Source of the DNA: an uncultured Erysipelotrichaceae bacterium
Lineage (GTDB): Bacteria; Bacillota_I; Bacilli_A; Erysipelotrichales; Erysipelotrichaceae
Length of the DNA stretch: 5,542 nucleotides
Direction of reading: 5' to 3'
Assembly: GCA_902795525.1 (NCBI GenBank)
Contig: CADBLN010000180.1
Coordinates: 1 to 5,542, forward strand
Positions 1-5,542 of the stretch are shown piece after piece. The translations under genes were made by a program, and so were the position numbers. Within the stretch, counting starts at the first letter, position 1. Every line of letters starts with the position of its first letter. The notes under the pieces were generated by a model. It did no database searches, was not told the DNA's origin, and was given only the letters and a program-made list of their open reading frames with translations.

Positions 1-1044
1 ACATTTAAAAATAAACTCTTCAATTTCCAAGAAACTAATCTCTTCATTTAAAAACATTCTTACAGCTTCTTCATTAGCACCATTCATAATGGCCGCTAAG
101 TTACCACCTTTTTGACCAACTTCAAAAGCTAGTTTTAATAATGGATAACGTTCAAAATCCATTTTGTTAAAGTGTAATGCCGCAACATCAGTTAAATCTA
201 AAGATTTAACATTGTTTTCAATTCTTTCTGGATAGCTTAAGGCATATTGAATTGGTACCCTCATGTCACTAACTCCTAATTGAGCTATGATAGAGTGGTC
301 AATATATTCTACCATAGAATGAATGATACTTTCTTTATGAAGCACAGTTTCAATTCGATCATAATCAATATCAAAAAGCCAATGAGCTTCAATAACTTCA
401 AAACCCTTATTCATCATGGTAGCTGAATCAATCGTTATTTTATGACCCATGGACCAATTAGGATGAGCCAATGCCTGTTTCAAAGTAACTGTTTTTAATT
501 GTTCTCTAGTTAAATCTCTAAAGCTTCCTCCACTTGCGGTAATGATAAGTTTATTTACATCTTCTTTCTTGTTTCCTAATAAGCACTGATAAATAGCACT
601 GTGTTCTGAGTCAATTGGAAAAACTATCACACCTTTTGATTTAGCTTTTGACATAACTATTTCACCAGCAGCAACTAAGGTTTCCTTATTCGCTAAGGCA
701 ATATGGTTGCCACTTTCAATTGCTTTTATTGTTGGCAACAAACCCACAAAACCCTGTAAGGCATTTACTAATAAATCTGTCTTAACACTAGCGAGCTTAC
801 ACAAACCTTCATCGCCAAAGAAAAAAACTTTATCTGAATACTTGTTTTTTATTGATTGATTTATGTCAATTCCCGAACATACAAATTTAATTGTTTTAAA
901 TCTTTCAAGACACTCACATAAAAAATCCACATTCTTTCCTACACTCAATCCAATAATCTCATATAAATCAGAATGTTGATTAATAATATCAATAGTTTGT
1001 TGGCCAATTGAGCCACTTGCGCCTAATAAAACAATTTTTTTCAT
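1..1044 (-). CDS. dxr: 1-deoxy-D-xylulose 5-phosphate reductoisomerase, C-terminus cut by window edge
   Basis: Cytosolic enzyme of the MEP isoprenoid pathway: it rearranges and reduces 1-deoxy-D-xylulose 5-phosphate to 2-C-methyl-D-erythritol 4-phosphate using NADPH and a divalent metal. The 348 visible residues run open to base 1; family members are usually about 380-400 residues, so some 30-50 are missing. Visible motifs: the NADPH-binding GASGSIG (8-14), ANKE (118-121), PIDSEHSA (143-150) with metal ligands D145 and E147, SGGSF (171-175), and the active-site stretch from H194 through W197, M199, S207, N212, K213 to E216, all matching the E. coli enzyme. DMRVPI (260-265) and NGANEEAV (321-328) follow. 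The ATG at 1044-1042 overlaps the cdsA TGA as ATGA, with no good Shine-Dalgarno, so translation is probably coupled to cdsA. An in-frame TTG two codons upstream is possible but has no ribosome site. Its product feeds UppS, two genes upstream. In many Bacillota the next gene would be rseP/rasP, which cannot be seen here. Confidence 0.97.
   Translation of the reverse strand, partial: MKKIVLLGASGSIGQQTIDIINQHSDLYEIIGLSVGKNVDFLCECLERFKTIKFVCSGIDINQSIKNKYSDKVFFFGDEGLCKLASVKTDLLVNALQGFVGLLPTIKAIESGNHIALANKETLVAAGEIVMSKAKSKGVIVFPIDSEHSAIYQCLLGNKKEDVNKLIITASGGSFRDLTREQLKTVTLKQALAHPNWSMGHKITIDSATMMNKGFEVIEAHWLFDIDYDRIETVLHKESIIHSMVEYIDHSIIAQLGVSDMRVPIQYALSYPERIENNVKSLDLTDVAALHFNKMDFERYPLLKLAFEVGQKGGNLAAIMNGANEEAVRMFLNEEISFLEIEEFIFKC
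1041..1044 (-). other. cdsA/dxr ATGA start-stop overlap
   Basis: On the minus strand ATGA holds the dxr ATG (1044-1042) and the cdsA TGA (1043-1041). Upstream there is only GGA two bases before the ATG, too close to act as a normal ribosome site, so dxr is probably translated by ribosomes finishing cdsA. The in-frame use of TGA as a stop also shows the standard genetic code. Confidence 0.85.
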
Positions 1045-1826
1045 ATCCAAAATAGTATAATCAAAACCATTAGAACAATGCAATTAAAGGAAATGCTATC
1101 TAATCTATCTAAAGCTCCGCCATGGCCTGGAAAGATATTACTAAAATCCTTCACTTGATAGTGGCGCTTTATGGCACTAAAAGCCAAATCACCAATCTGT
1201 CCAACAATTGGCATTAACAGTGATGATAGAATAATAAACATTGGTTTTGTTTGCCAAAAGAATTTAAGAACAATTAAGGCATAAACAAAAGAAATTAAAA
1301 ATCCAAACACAAAACCACCCAAAGAACCTTCAATCGTTTTATTTGGAGAAATTCTTTCGTTCAACTTATGTTTTCCCATTGTCCTACCAATGAAATATGC
1401 ACCTGTGTCAGTGGCAACAGTTCCTGCAATCATATAAAAGATGAAATATGGGTGCATCTTATACATCAGGTCGATTCCATAAACCATCATCCCAATAATA
1501 CAGATCAGCATAAACCACAGCCCTATTTCTTCAAACTTAATACTTTCAAAGAATACTAACCACATTAATAATAGAATCAGTGCAATAGCAAAAGAAATCA
1601 TTAAGTGTTGAATACTTAAATAACTACAACATACAACACCAGCTAAGATTGGATACATCAACAAGCTAAGGTACTTAGGCCAATTCTTAGCGACAAGATT
1701 ATTTATTTCCCATGTCGCTATAAATGTAAAAACCGCTACCAAAACTTTTAGAGCTATTCCCCCAAAATACAAAATAGGAAAGATTGTTGCAATTAGGATT
1801 GCTGCAGTAATATAGCGTTTATTCAT
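1041..1826 (-). CDS. cdsA: Phosphatidate cytidylyltransferase (CDP-diacylglycerol synthase)
   Basis: Integral membrane enzyme that joins CTP and phosphatidate to give CDP-diacylglycerol and pyrophosphate, the branch point to phosphatidylglycerol and cardiolipin. It has 261 residues, a normal length for the family. Most of the chain is hydrophobic; by eye about eight membrane segments, roughly 5-25, 27-45, 55-70, 74-94, 102-118, 126-138, 168-190 and 244-260, with another likely near 197-210. The catalytic region holds ATDTGAYFIGR (138-148), ISPNKTIEG (159-167) and GDLAFSAIKR (212-221). The family signature occupies 217-243, with S217, K220, R221, K226, D227, the FPGHGG turn (232-237) and D240, R241, D243 all present. 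The ATG at 1826 lies inside the end of uppS (8-base overlap), with a GGTGG ribosome site 5 bases upstream. The stop is TGA, overlapping the dxr ATG. The pairing with uppS is the common Bacillota arrangement and groups two membrane-lipid steps. Confidence 0.97.
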   Translation of the reverse strand: MNKRYITAAILIATIFPILYFGGIALKVLVAVFTFIATWEINNLVAKNWPKYLSLLMYPILAGVVCCSYLSIQHLMISFAIALILLLMWLVFFESIKFEEIGLWFMLICIIGMMVYGIDLMYKMHPYFIFYMIAGTVATDTGAYFIGRTMGKHKLNERISPNKTIEGSLGGFVFGFLISFVYALIVLKFFWQTKPMFIILSSLLMPIVGQIGDLAFSAIKRHYQVKDFSNIFPGHGGALDRLDSISFNCIVLMVLIILFWI

Positions 1827-2520
1827 TTAAACCACCAAACCTTCTTTGACGATTAGAAAACTCTTCAATCGCCTTAACCAACTCGTCGCCAGTAAACTGT
1901 GGCCAGTATATATCAGTAAAATATAATTCAGAGTAAGATAATTGCCACAATAAGAAATTAGATAATCGATAATCTAAACTGGTACGAATTAATAAATCAA
2001 TTTCTGGAAACTCACTTGTTTCCAAATATTTTTCAAATAATTCCTCTGTTAGAGGATAAGGAGCACAGTTGTTGTTAACATCTTCAACATATTTGTTAAT
2101 TCCATTAACTATTTCTTTTCGAGAGCCATAATTTAGTGCAAATACTAAAGTCATATTCGAATTGTCTTTTGTTGTTTCGATAGCCCTCAATAACACTTTT
2201 TTTGTTTTTTCTGGAATCGGTTCCAAATCCCCAATAGTTTTTATTCTGATTCCTTTTTCCATCAACTCAGCCAAGAACCTTTCAATAAATATTGCTGGTA
2301 TACTCATTAGAAAATCAATTTCTTCGGCTGGTCTTTTCCAATTTTCTGTCGAAAAAGCATAAAGCGTTAAAACCTTAACACCAAGTTCGTTAGCTTTAAT
2401 TGCAATATTTCTAACATTTTCAGTTCCTTGATAATGTCCAAAAGACCTTGGTCTATTCTGTTTTTTGGCCCAACGTCCATTACCATCCATGATGATCGCA
2501 ATATGTTGAGGAATCTTCAT
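1819..2520 (-). CDS. uppS: Undecaprenyl pyrophosphate synthase (cis-prenyltransferase)
   Basis: Cytosolic or membrane-peripheral cis-prenyltransferase. It adds isopentenyl-PP units to farnesyl-PP to make C55 undecaprenyl-PP, the carrier lipid for peptidoglycan and wall polymers. It has 233 residues, typical for the family (about 230-260). Visible motifs: IIMDGNGRWA (9-18) with catalytic/metal D12, GHYQG (28-32), FSTENWKRP (56-64), NYGSRKEI (130-137), the isopentenyl-PP site with R179, R185 and S187 ahead of NFLLWQ (188-193), the metal ligand E198 in ELYF, and the C-terminal RQRRFGG (224-230). One oddity is that the loop between R179 and R185 reads T-S-L-D-Y, where I would expect T-[GS]-G-E-x. 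All other key residues are present, so I expect an active enzyme. The ATG at 2520 shares one base with the frr stop (TAATG). The nearest Shine-Dalgarno, AAGGA, is 15 bases away, which suggests termination-reinitiation coupling with frr. The codons for RRFGG also form the cdsA ribosome site. Confidence 0.98.
   Translation of the reverse strand: MKIPQHIAIIMDGNGRWAKKQNRPRSFGHYQGTENVRNIAIKANELGVKVLTLYAFSTENWKRPAEEIDFLMSIPAIFIERFLAELMEKGIRIKTIGDLEPIPEKTKKVLLRAIETTKDNSNMTLVFALNYGSRKEIVNGINKYVEDVNNNCAPYPLTEELFEKYLETSEFPEIDLLIRTSLDYRLSNFLLWQLSYSELYFTDIYWPQFTGDELVKAIEEFSNRQRRFGGLNE
1832..1836 (-). promoter_or_regulatory. GGTGG ribosome site before the cdsA ATG, inside uppS
   Basis: The minus strand reads GGTGG, then TTTAA, then ATG at 1826. 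The bases also encode the two glycines of the conserved C-terminal RRFGG of UppS, so the protein motif and the ribosome site share sequence. An additional AGAAGG at 1845-1840 (the two arginine codons) is 13 bases from the ATG and could contribute. Confidence 0.65.
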
Positions 2521-2522
2521 TA
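2518..2522 (-). other. frr/uppS TAATG stop-start junction
   Basis: On the minus strand TAATG combines the frr stop (TAA, 2522-2520) with the uppS start (ATG, 2520-2518), sharing one base. This architecture is typical of termination-reinitiation and implies that uppS output follows frr translation. Confidence 0.85.
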
Positions 2523-3062
2523 TATAGTCATTAGTTCCTTATTCTTAATAGCAGCTATTTCGTCAATTCTCTTAACGGCTTCATCTGTTGTTTTCTGTAC
2601 ATCATTTAAAAGGTCGTTTTGAGTATCTTCAGGAATAGTTTTATCCTTTTTAATAGTGTCATTTGCATCTCTGCGGATGTTTCTTACGACAACCTTAGCT
2701 TCCTCAGCGAACTTTTGAACTTTAACAGTGTATTCTTTACGACGCTCCTCAGTTAAAGGAGGTACTACAATCCTCAATTGAGTTCCTTCATTTTGAGGAG
2801 TTAAACCAATGTTCGCAGCGAATATTGCCTTTTCAATATCCTTAACGATATTCATTTCATATGGTTTAATTAATAACTGTTTACCTTCTACTACTGAAAT
2901 AGAAGAAATTTGGTTAATTGGTGTAGACATGCCATAGTAATCAACCTCTATGTTTGCTACTAGGTTAGGATTAGCACCAGAAGTTCTAATTTGTGACAAA
3001 TTAGTTTCTAAATTACTAATAGTGGAATTCATTTTTTCTTTAATTAAATCAAGTTCTAACAA
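2520..3062 (-). CDS. frr: Ribosome recycling factor, TTG start
   Basis: With EF-G, RRF splits post-termination 70S ribosomes into subunits so that they can start again. It has 180 residues, close to the usual 185. Domain I (the three-helix bundle that contacts 23S rRNA) is residues 1 to about 28 and 104-180; domain II (beta) lies between. Visible conserved segments are DYYGMSTPINQ (41-51), PPLTEERRKE (101-110), VRNIRRDAND (126-135) with R127, R130 and R131, and VQKTTDEAVKRID (155-167). The start is TTG at 3062, 8 bases after a perfect AAAAGGAGGT. The first ATG in frame is codon 11, which would remove most of helix 1 and sits far from the ribosome site, so TTG is chosen with good confidence. 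Residues 26-30 read RTSGA where most family members have RTGRA, so a normally conserved arginine is glycine here. The gene begins one base after the pyrH stop and ends by sharing a base with the uppS ATG. Confidence 0.98.
   Translation of the reverse strand: MLELDLIKEKMNSTISNLETNLSQIRTSGANPNLVANIEVDYYGMSTPINQISSISVVEGKQLLIKPYEMNIVKDIEKAIFAANIGLTPQNEGTQLRIVVPPLTEERRKEYTVKVQKFAEEAKVVVRNIRRDANDTIKKDKTIPEDTQNDLLNDVQKTTDEAVKRIDEIAAIKNKELMTI
2536..2540 (-). promoter_or_regulatory. Distant AAGGA, possible weak ribosome site for uppS
   Basis: AAGGA on the minus strand lies within the last codons of frr, 15 bases before the uppS ATG at 2520, longer than the usual 5-10. The ATG at 2531-2529, closer to it, is in the frr frame and meets the frr stop after three codons, so it is not an alternative uppS start. 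The TAATG junction probably supports reinitiation by ribosomes leaving frr. Confidence 0.4.
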
Positions 3063-3063
3063 A

Positions 3064-3774
3064 TTAATTACCTCCTTTTACAACAGTGCCAACTTTTTCT
3101 CCGTTGACAACCCTAATTATGTTATCTAAATCATTCATATTAAACACAATTGTTTCAATATTATTTTCCTCACACATGCTGGCTGCAGTAAGATCCATAA
3201 CACCTAATTTTTTATCCAGCATTTCTTGATATGTTAAGAAGTCATATTTCACTGCGCTTGCATCTTTCTTTGGATCTGCACTATATACCCCATCAACACA
3301 ATTCTTAGCCATTAAAATGACATCCGCACCTATTTCACTTGCTCTTAGTGCTGCTGCTGAATCGGTAGAAAAATATGGGTTTCCAGTACCACCGCCGAAT
3401 ATTACAACTTCGCCATTATTCAGATGTTCAATTGCAATATCAGCATTTGCAATATCGGCAACCTTGTTTATCTCAACAGCTGTTTGCACATATGCTTTAA
3501 GTCCATTTGCTTCGAAAGCTCCTTGTAGAGCCAGTGCATTGATAACTGTTGCCAGCATGCCCATATTATCTGCTTTTACACGTGGTAAACCTAACTGACT
3601 GGCAAATTTACCTCTGATAATATTACCGCCGCCAACAACGATACCTATTTGAACACCTTGACTTGTAAGTTTCTTTAAAACATCAGCAAGATCTTTTAGC
3701 AAAACAGGATTAAAAGCATTATCGGCTGTTTCTAAGGCTTCACCACTAAGTTTTAACAGAATTCTCTTGTACAT
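3064..3774 (-). CDS. pyrH: UMP kinase (uridylate kinase)
   Basis: Cytosolic hexameric UMP kinase of the amino-acid-kinase fold. It phosphorylates UMP to UDP with ATP and is a control point of pyrimidine supply, with GTP as activator and UTP as inhibitor in studied bacterial enzymes. From the ATG at 3774 the protein has 236 residues, a usual length. Visible motifs: KRILLKLSGEAL (3-14), VVGGGNIIRG (46-55), ADNMGMLAT (68-76), GGGTGNPYFSTDSAAALRA (127-145), MAKNCVDGVYSADPKKD (155-171) and VMDLTAASMC (192-201). A longer reading begins at TTG 3786 and adds MVVK. I reject it because family proteins begin with KRILLKLSGEA close to the N-terminus, and because GGTGG lies 5 bases before the ATG but inside the longer reading. 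Residues 105-114 read VADIANADIA, unlike the VAEPYIRRRA common in Gram-positive PyrH; this may bear on allostery. The final codons carry the frr Shine-Dalgarno. Confidence 0.98.
   Translation of the reverse strand: MYKRILLKLSGEALETADNAFNPVLLKDLADVLKKLTSQGVQIGIVVGGGNIIRGKFASQLGLPRVKADNMGMLATVINALALQGAFEANGLKAYVQTAVEINKVADIANADIAIEHLNNGEVVIFGGGTGNPYFSTDSAAALRASEIGADVILMAKNCVDGVYSADPKKDASAVKYDFLTYQEMLDKKLGVMDLTAASMCEENNIETIVFNMNDLDNIIRVVNGEKVGTVVKGGN
3070..3079 (-). promoter_or_regulatory. Strong Shine-Dalgarno for the frr TTG start
   Basis: The minus strand reads AAAAGGAGGT here, a near-perfect complement of the 16S rRNA 3' end, with 8 bases between its last GG and the TTG at 3062. It lies inside the last codons of pyrH (V-K-G-G-N), so those codons serve both genes. 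This site decides the non-ATG start of frr and probably offsets the weaker initiator. Confidence 0.92.
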
Positions 3775-3794
3775 TTTAACCACCAAACTTTCTA
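3775..3794 (-). other. ftsK-pyrH gap, the longest non-coding stretch in the window
   Basis: These 20 bases separate the ftsK TAA from the pyrH ATG and hold the GGTGG ribosome site. I see no inverted repeat with a T-run and no room for a promoter, so ftsK and pyrH are probably on one transcript, unless a promoter lies inside the end of ftsK. Confidence 0.6.
3780..3784 (-). promoter_or_regulatory. GGTGG ribosome site before the pyrH ATG
   Basis: The minus strand reads GGTGG, then TTAAA, then ATG at 3774. The 5-base spacing fits a Shine-Dalgarno with one mismatch to GGAGG. It lies in the 20-base gap after the ftsK stop and argues for the ATG rather than the upstream in-frame TTG at 3786. The same arrangement occurs before cdsA. 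Confidence 0.7.
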
Positions 3795-5542
3795 TTATTC
3801 TTCATCATCCATGGTAGGTGAATCAATTTGTGCATATACTTCACGAGGTTTTGAACCATTTGCAGGTCCTACAACCCCTTCTTGCTCTAGGAAGTCAATT
3901 ATACGTGCTGCTCTATTGTAGCCAAAACCAAAGTATCTTTGGATTGATGAGGTTGAAGCTTTTCTTGTAGTTATGACAAACTTCTTAACATCATCATAGA
4001 GCGGATCGGCACTTTGCATGTTCATTACTTCATTAGGGCCTAACTCTTTAACAACAAATGCATCATCATAATTTGGTTTTTGCTGCTCTTTACAGAATTC
4101 AGTAATTCGATGGATTTCATCATCACTTACATAAACACCTTGAACCCTCTTAGCACTGCTTTCACCCATTGGAATATATAACATATCACCATTACCTAAA
4201 AGACTCTCAGCACCTGTTTCATCAAGAATAATCCTTGAATCAATTGCAGTTGCTACCGAAAATGCAATTCTACTAGGGATATTAGCCTTTATTGTCCCTG
4301 TAATAACATCAGTTGAAGGTCTTTGAGTAGCAGTAATTAAGTGAATTCCACTAGCTCTAGCTAATTGAGTAATCCTTTGGATATTTGAACTAACTTCTCT
4401 TACAGTATCCTTGTTCAACATTAAATCAGCAAGCTCATCAATGATAACAACAATATAGCTCATCTTATCAAACTCGCCTGTAGCAGCTTTTTTGTTATAT
4501 TCTTTAATATTTCTACAAGCGGTTTTTTCAAACTGTTTATATCTATTTTCCATTATTGAAACAATTGTTTTCAGGCCGTTGCTAGCTTCAACAGGATCAT
4601 TGATAACCGGACCAATTAAGTGAGGTATATCCCTATAAGCAGTAAATTCAACCATTTTAGGGTCAATCAATAACAGCTTAACTTCGTCAGGTTTGGTTCG
4701 TAATAAAAGAGTTGTAATAATACTGTTAATACAAACTGATTTTCCTGATCCAGTTGATCCGGCAATTAATACATGGGGCATTTTGTCAAGTTCCGCAAAT
4801 ACCCTTTCCCCAGATAAATCCTTGCCCAGTGCCACCAACAATGGTTTATTCTCATATTGACTAGGTATGTTTTGCAATAACTCCTTCATTTGAACACTAC
4901 TACGTGATTCATTTGGGATTTCTATGCCTACAGCACTTTTACCGGGTATTGGGGCTTCAATTCTTACATCAGTTACAGCTAATTCCATTTTGATGTTTTC
5001 AGCTAACGATGTAATTCTACTTACTTTTATTCCACTTTCAGGTCTAACTTCAAACCTAGTAACACTTGGACCAATTTGAATTCCTTCCAAAGTAGAAGGA
5101 ACTTGGAATTGCTGTAAAATGTCAATTAATTGTTTAGCTTTCTGTTTAGCGTTATTCTTATTGCTAGCACTGCTGCCAATTGCAACATTGTCTAACATTT
5201 GATTGATGTTAGGTAATCTATAATTGCTGGCATCCTGAGCTTTGCCAAATGATGAAATTTCAACTTCTTCTCTTTGAGGTCGTTCAAGTGTTTTTTCAGG
5301 AACTTTTCTTTGAACAGGAGTTTCAATTGTTGAAGTTAAATCATCATTAAAATTAAAAGAAATCTGACCATCTTTGCTTTTGGAATTAATCATTACATCA
5401 ATATCTTTGTCACTTACAGGTTTTTCTTTTTCAGCATCATCCTTGACAACAACCCAACTATAGATCTTTTTTCCGATATCAACTATAGTTTTTCCAATCA
5501 CAGCAAAAACGCTACCAATAGTTACAGCAGTAGCGACCGTAC
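3795..5542 (-). CDS. ftsK: FtsK/SpoIIIE family DNA translocase, N-terminus cut by window edge
   Basis: ATP-driven, membrane-anchored double-stranded DNA pump that moves chromosomal DNA through or away from the closing septum. The frame is open from the window edge to TAA at 3797-3795, with 581 visible residues (numbered from the first whole codon). Residues 1-25 (TVATAVTIGSVFAVIGKTIV...) look like the end of the last membrane helix, followed by K23-K24. A charged linker covers about 32-100. The alpha/beta motor follows: Walker A AGSTGSGKS (260-268), LLIDPKMVEF (290-299), Walker B VVIIDELADL (364-373), and TQRPSTDVITGTIKANIPSR (405-424). The C-terminal gamma winged helix (about 514-567) contains FGYNRAARI and GPANGSKPREV, the domain that reads polar guide sequences on the chromosome. 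The GTG at 5501 is not a likely start: no ribosome site precedes it and the hydrophobic segment continues upstream. FtsK and SpoIIIE roles cannot be separated from sequence alone. Its position 20 bases before pyrH is unusual. Confidence 0.96.
   Translation of the reverse strand, partial: TVATAVTIGSVFAVIGKTIVDIGKKIYSWVVVKDDAEKEKPVSDKDIDVMINSKSKDGQISFNFNDDLTSTIETPVQRKVPEKTLERPQREEVEISSFGKAQDASNYRLPNINQMLDNVAIGSSASNKNNAKQKAKQLIDILQQFQVPSTLEGIQIGPSVTRFEVRPESGIKVSRITSLAENIKMELAVTDVRIEAPIPGKSAVGIEIPNESRSSVQMKELLQNIPSQYENKPLLVALGKDLSGERVFAELDKMPHVLIAGSTGSGKSVCINSIITTLLLRTKPDEVKLLLIDPKMVEFTAYRDIPHLIGPVINDPVEASNGLKTIVSIMENRYKQFEKTACRNIKEYNKKAATGEFDKMSYIVVIIDELADLMLNKDTVREVSSNIQRITQLARASGIHLITATQRPSTDVITGTIKANIPSRIAFSVATAIDSRIILDETGAESLLGNGDMLYIPMGESSAKRVQGVYVSDDEIHRITEFCKEQQKPNYDDAFVVKELGPNEVMNMQSADPLYDDVKKFVITTRKASTSSIQRYFGFGYNRAARIIDFLEQEGVVGPANGSKPREVYAQIDSPTMDDEE

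Noticed and set aside
1041..1043. Possible recoding of TGA as tryptophan (Mycoplasma-type code) joining cdsA to a longer frame
   Set aside because: Tryptophans in all visible genes use TGG, CdsA already has normal length, and the TGA forms a standard ATGA overlap with a complete dxr start.
1368..1559. 63-codon plus-strand reading frame opposite cdsA
   Set aside because: It is antisense to a well-conserved membrane enzyme, has no ribosome site or recognisable motif, and its composition follows from reverse-reading hydrophobic codons.
2162..2362. 66-codon plus-strand reading frame opposite uppS
   Set aside because: Shadow of the uppS coding strand; no ribosome site, neighbours or family features.
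2428..2622. 64-codon plus-strand reading frame across the uppS/frr junction
   Set aside because: It spans the antisense of two conserved genes and has a hydrophobic stretch only by chance of complement; no initiation signal.
3317..3598. 93-codon plus-strand reading frame opposite pyrH
   Set aside because: Longest of the antisense frames, but it lies wholly opposite the conserved core of pyrH, is rich in Ala/Ser from complementing Gly/Ala codons, and has no ribosome site.
3870..3890. CCCCTTCTTG on the plus strand as a possible SpoIIIE guide sequence (complement of GAGAAGGG)
   Set aside because: It does not match the full 8-base motif, and one imperfect copy carries no weight.

Overview
The window is one uninterrupted block of minus-strand genes from an AT-rich bacterium (roughly one third G+C by eye). 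Reading 5'->3' on the minus strand, from high to low coordinates, the order is ftsK/spoIIIE (5' end outside the window), pyrH, frr, uppS, cdsA, dxr (3' end outside the window). The likely source is a low-GC Bacillota (Firmicutes), probably a less-studied Bacilli/Erysipelotrichia-like or gut lineage. This rests on base composition, near-ideal Shine-Dalgarno sites, the pyrH-frr-uppS-cdsA-dxr order familiar from Bacillota, and protein motifs closest to the Gram-positive versions I know. Tryptophans are encoded by TGG and cdsA ends in TGA, so the standard bacterial code applies, not the Mycoplasma/Spiroplasma code. An exact lineage cannot be fixed from this sequence.

Layout: ftsK (3795-5542) is a DNA translocase whose last membrane-segment residues lie at the window edge. 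After a 20-base gap comes pyrH (3064-3774, UMP kinase). One base later comes frr (2520-3062, ribosome recycling factor, TTG start), then uppS (1819-2520, 1-base overlap), cdsA (1041-1826, 8-base overlap) and dxr (1-1044, 4-base overlap). No stretch over 20 bases lies outside a gene. I see no RNA gene, mobile element, CRISPR array, terminator or convincing promoter, so the block is most simply read as one transcript entering from the right and leaving to the left.

The genes cooperate in growth and envelope building. Dxr commits carbon to the MEP isoprenoid pathway. UppS turns the resulting isopentenyl-PP into undecaprenyl-PP, the lipid carrier for peptidoglycan. CdsA makes CDP-diacylglycerol from CTP and phosphatidate for phospholipids. 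PyrH makes UDP, the precursor of UTP, CTP and UDP-sugars. Frr recycles ribosomes, and FtsK clears DNA from the division site.

I found no new biological system; this is conserved housekeeping DNA. The second-look items are modest: ftsK sitting where rpsB-tsf is usually found, a TTG start on frr, a 17-base initiation region shared almost exactly by pyrH and cdsA, and changes at normally conserved positions in UppS, Frr and PyrH.
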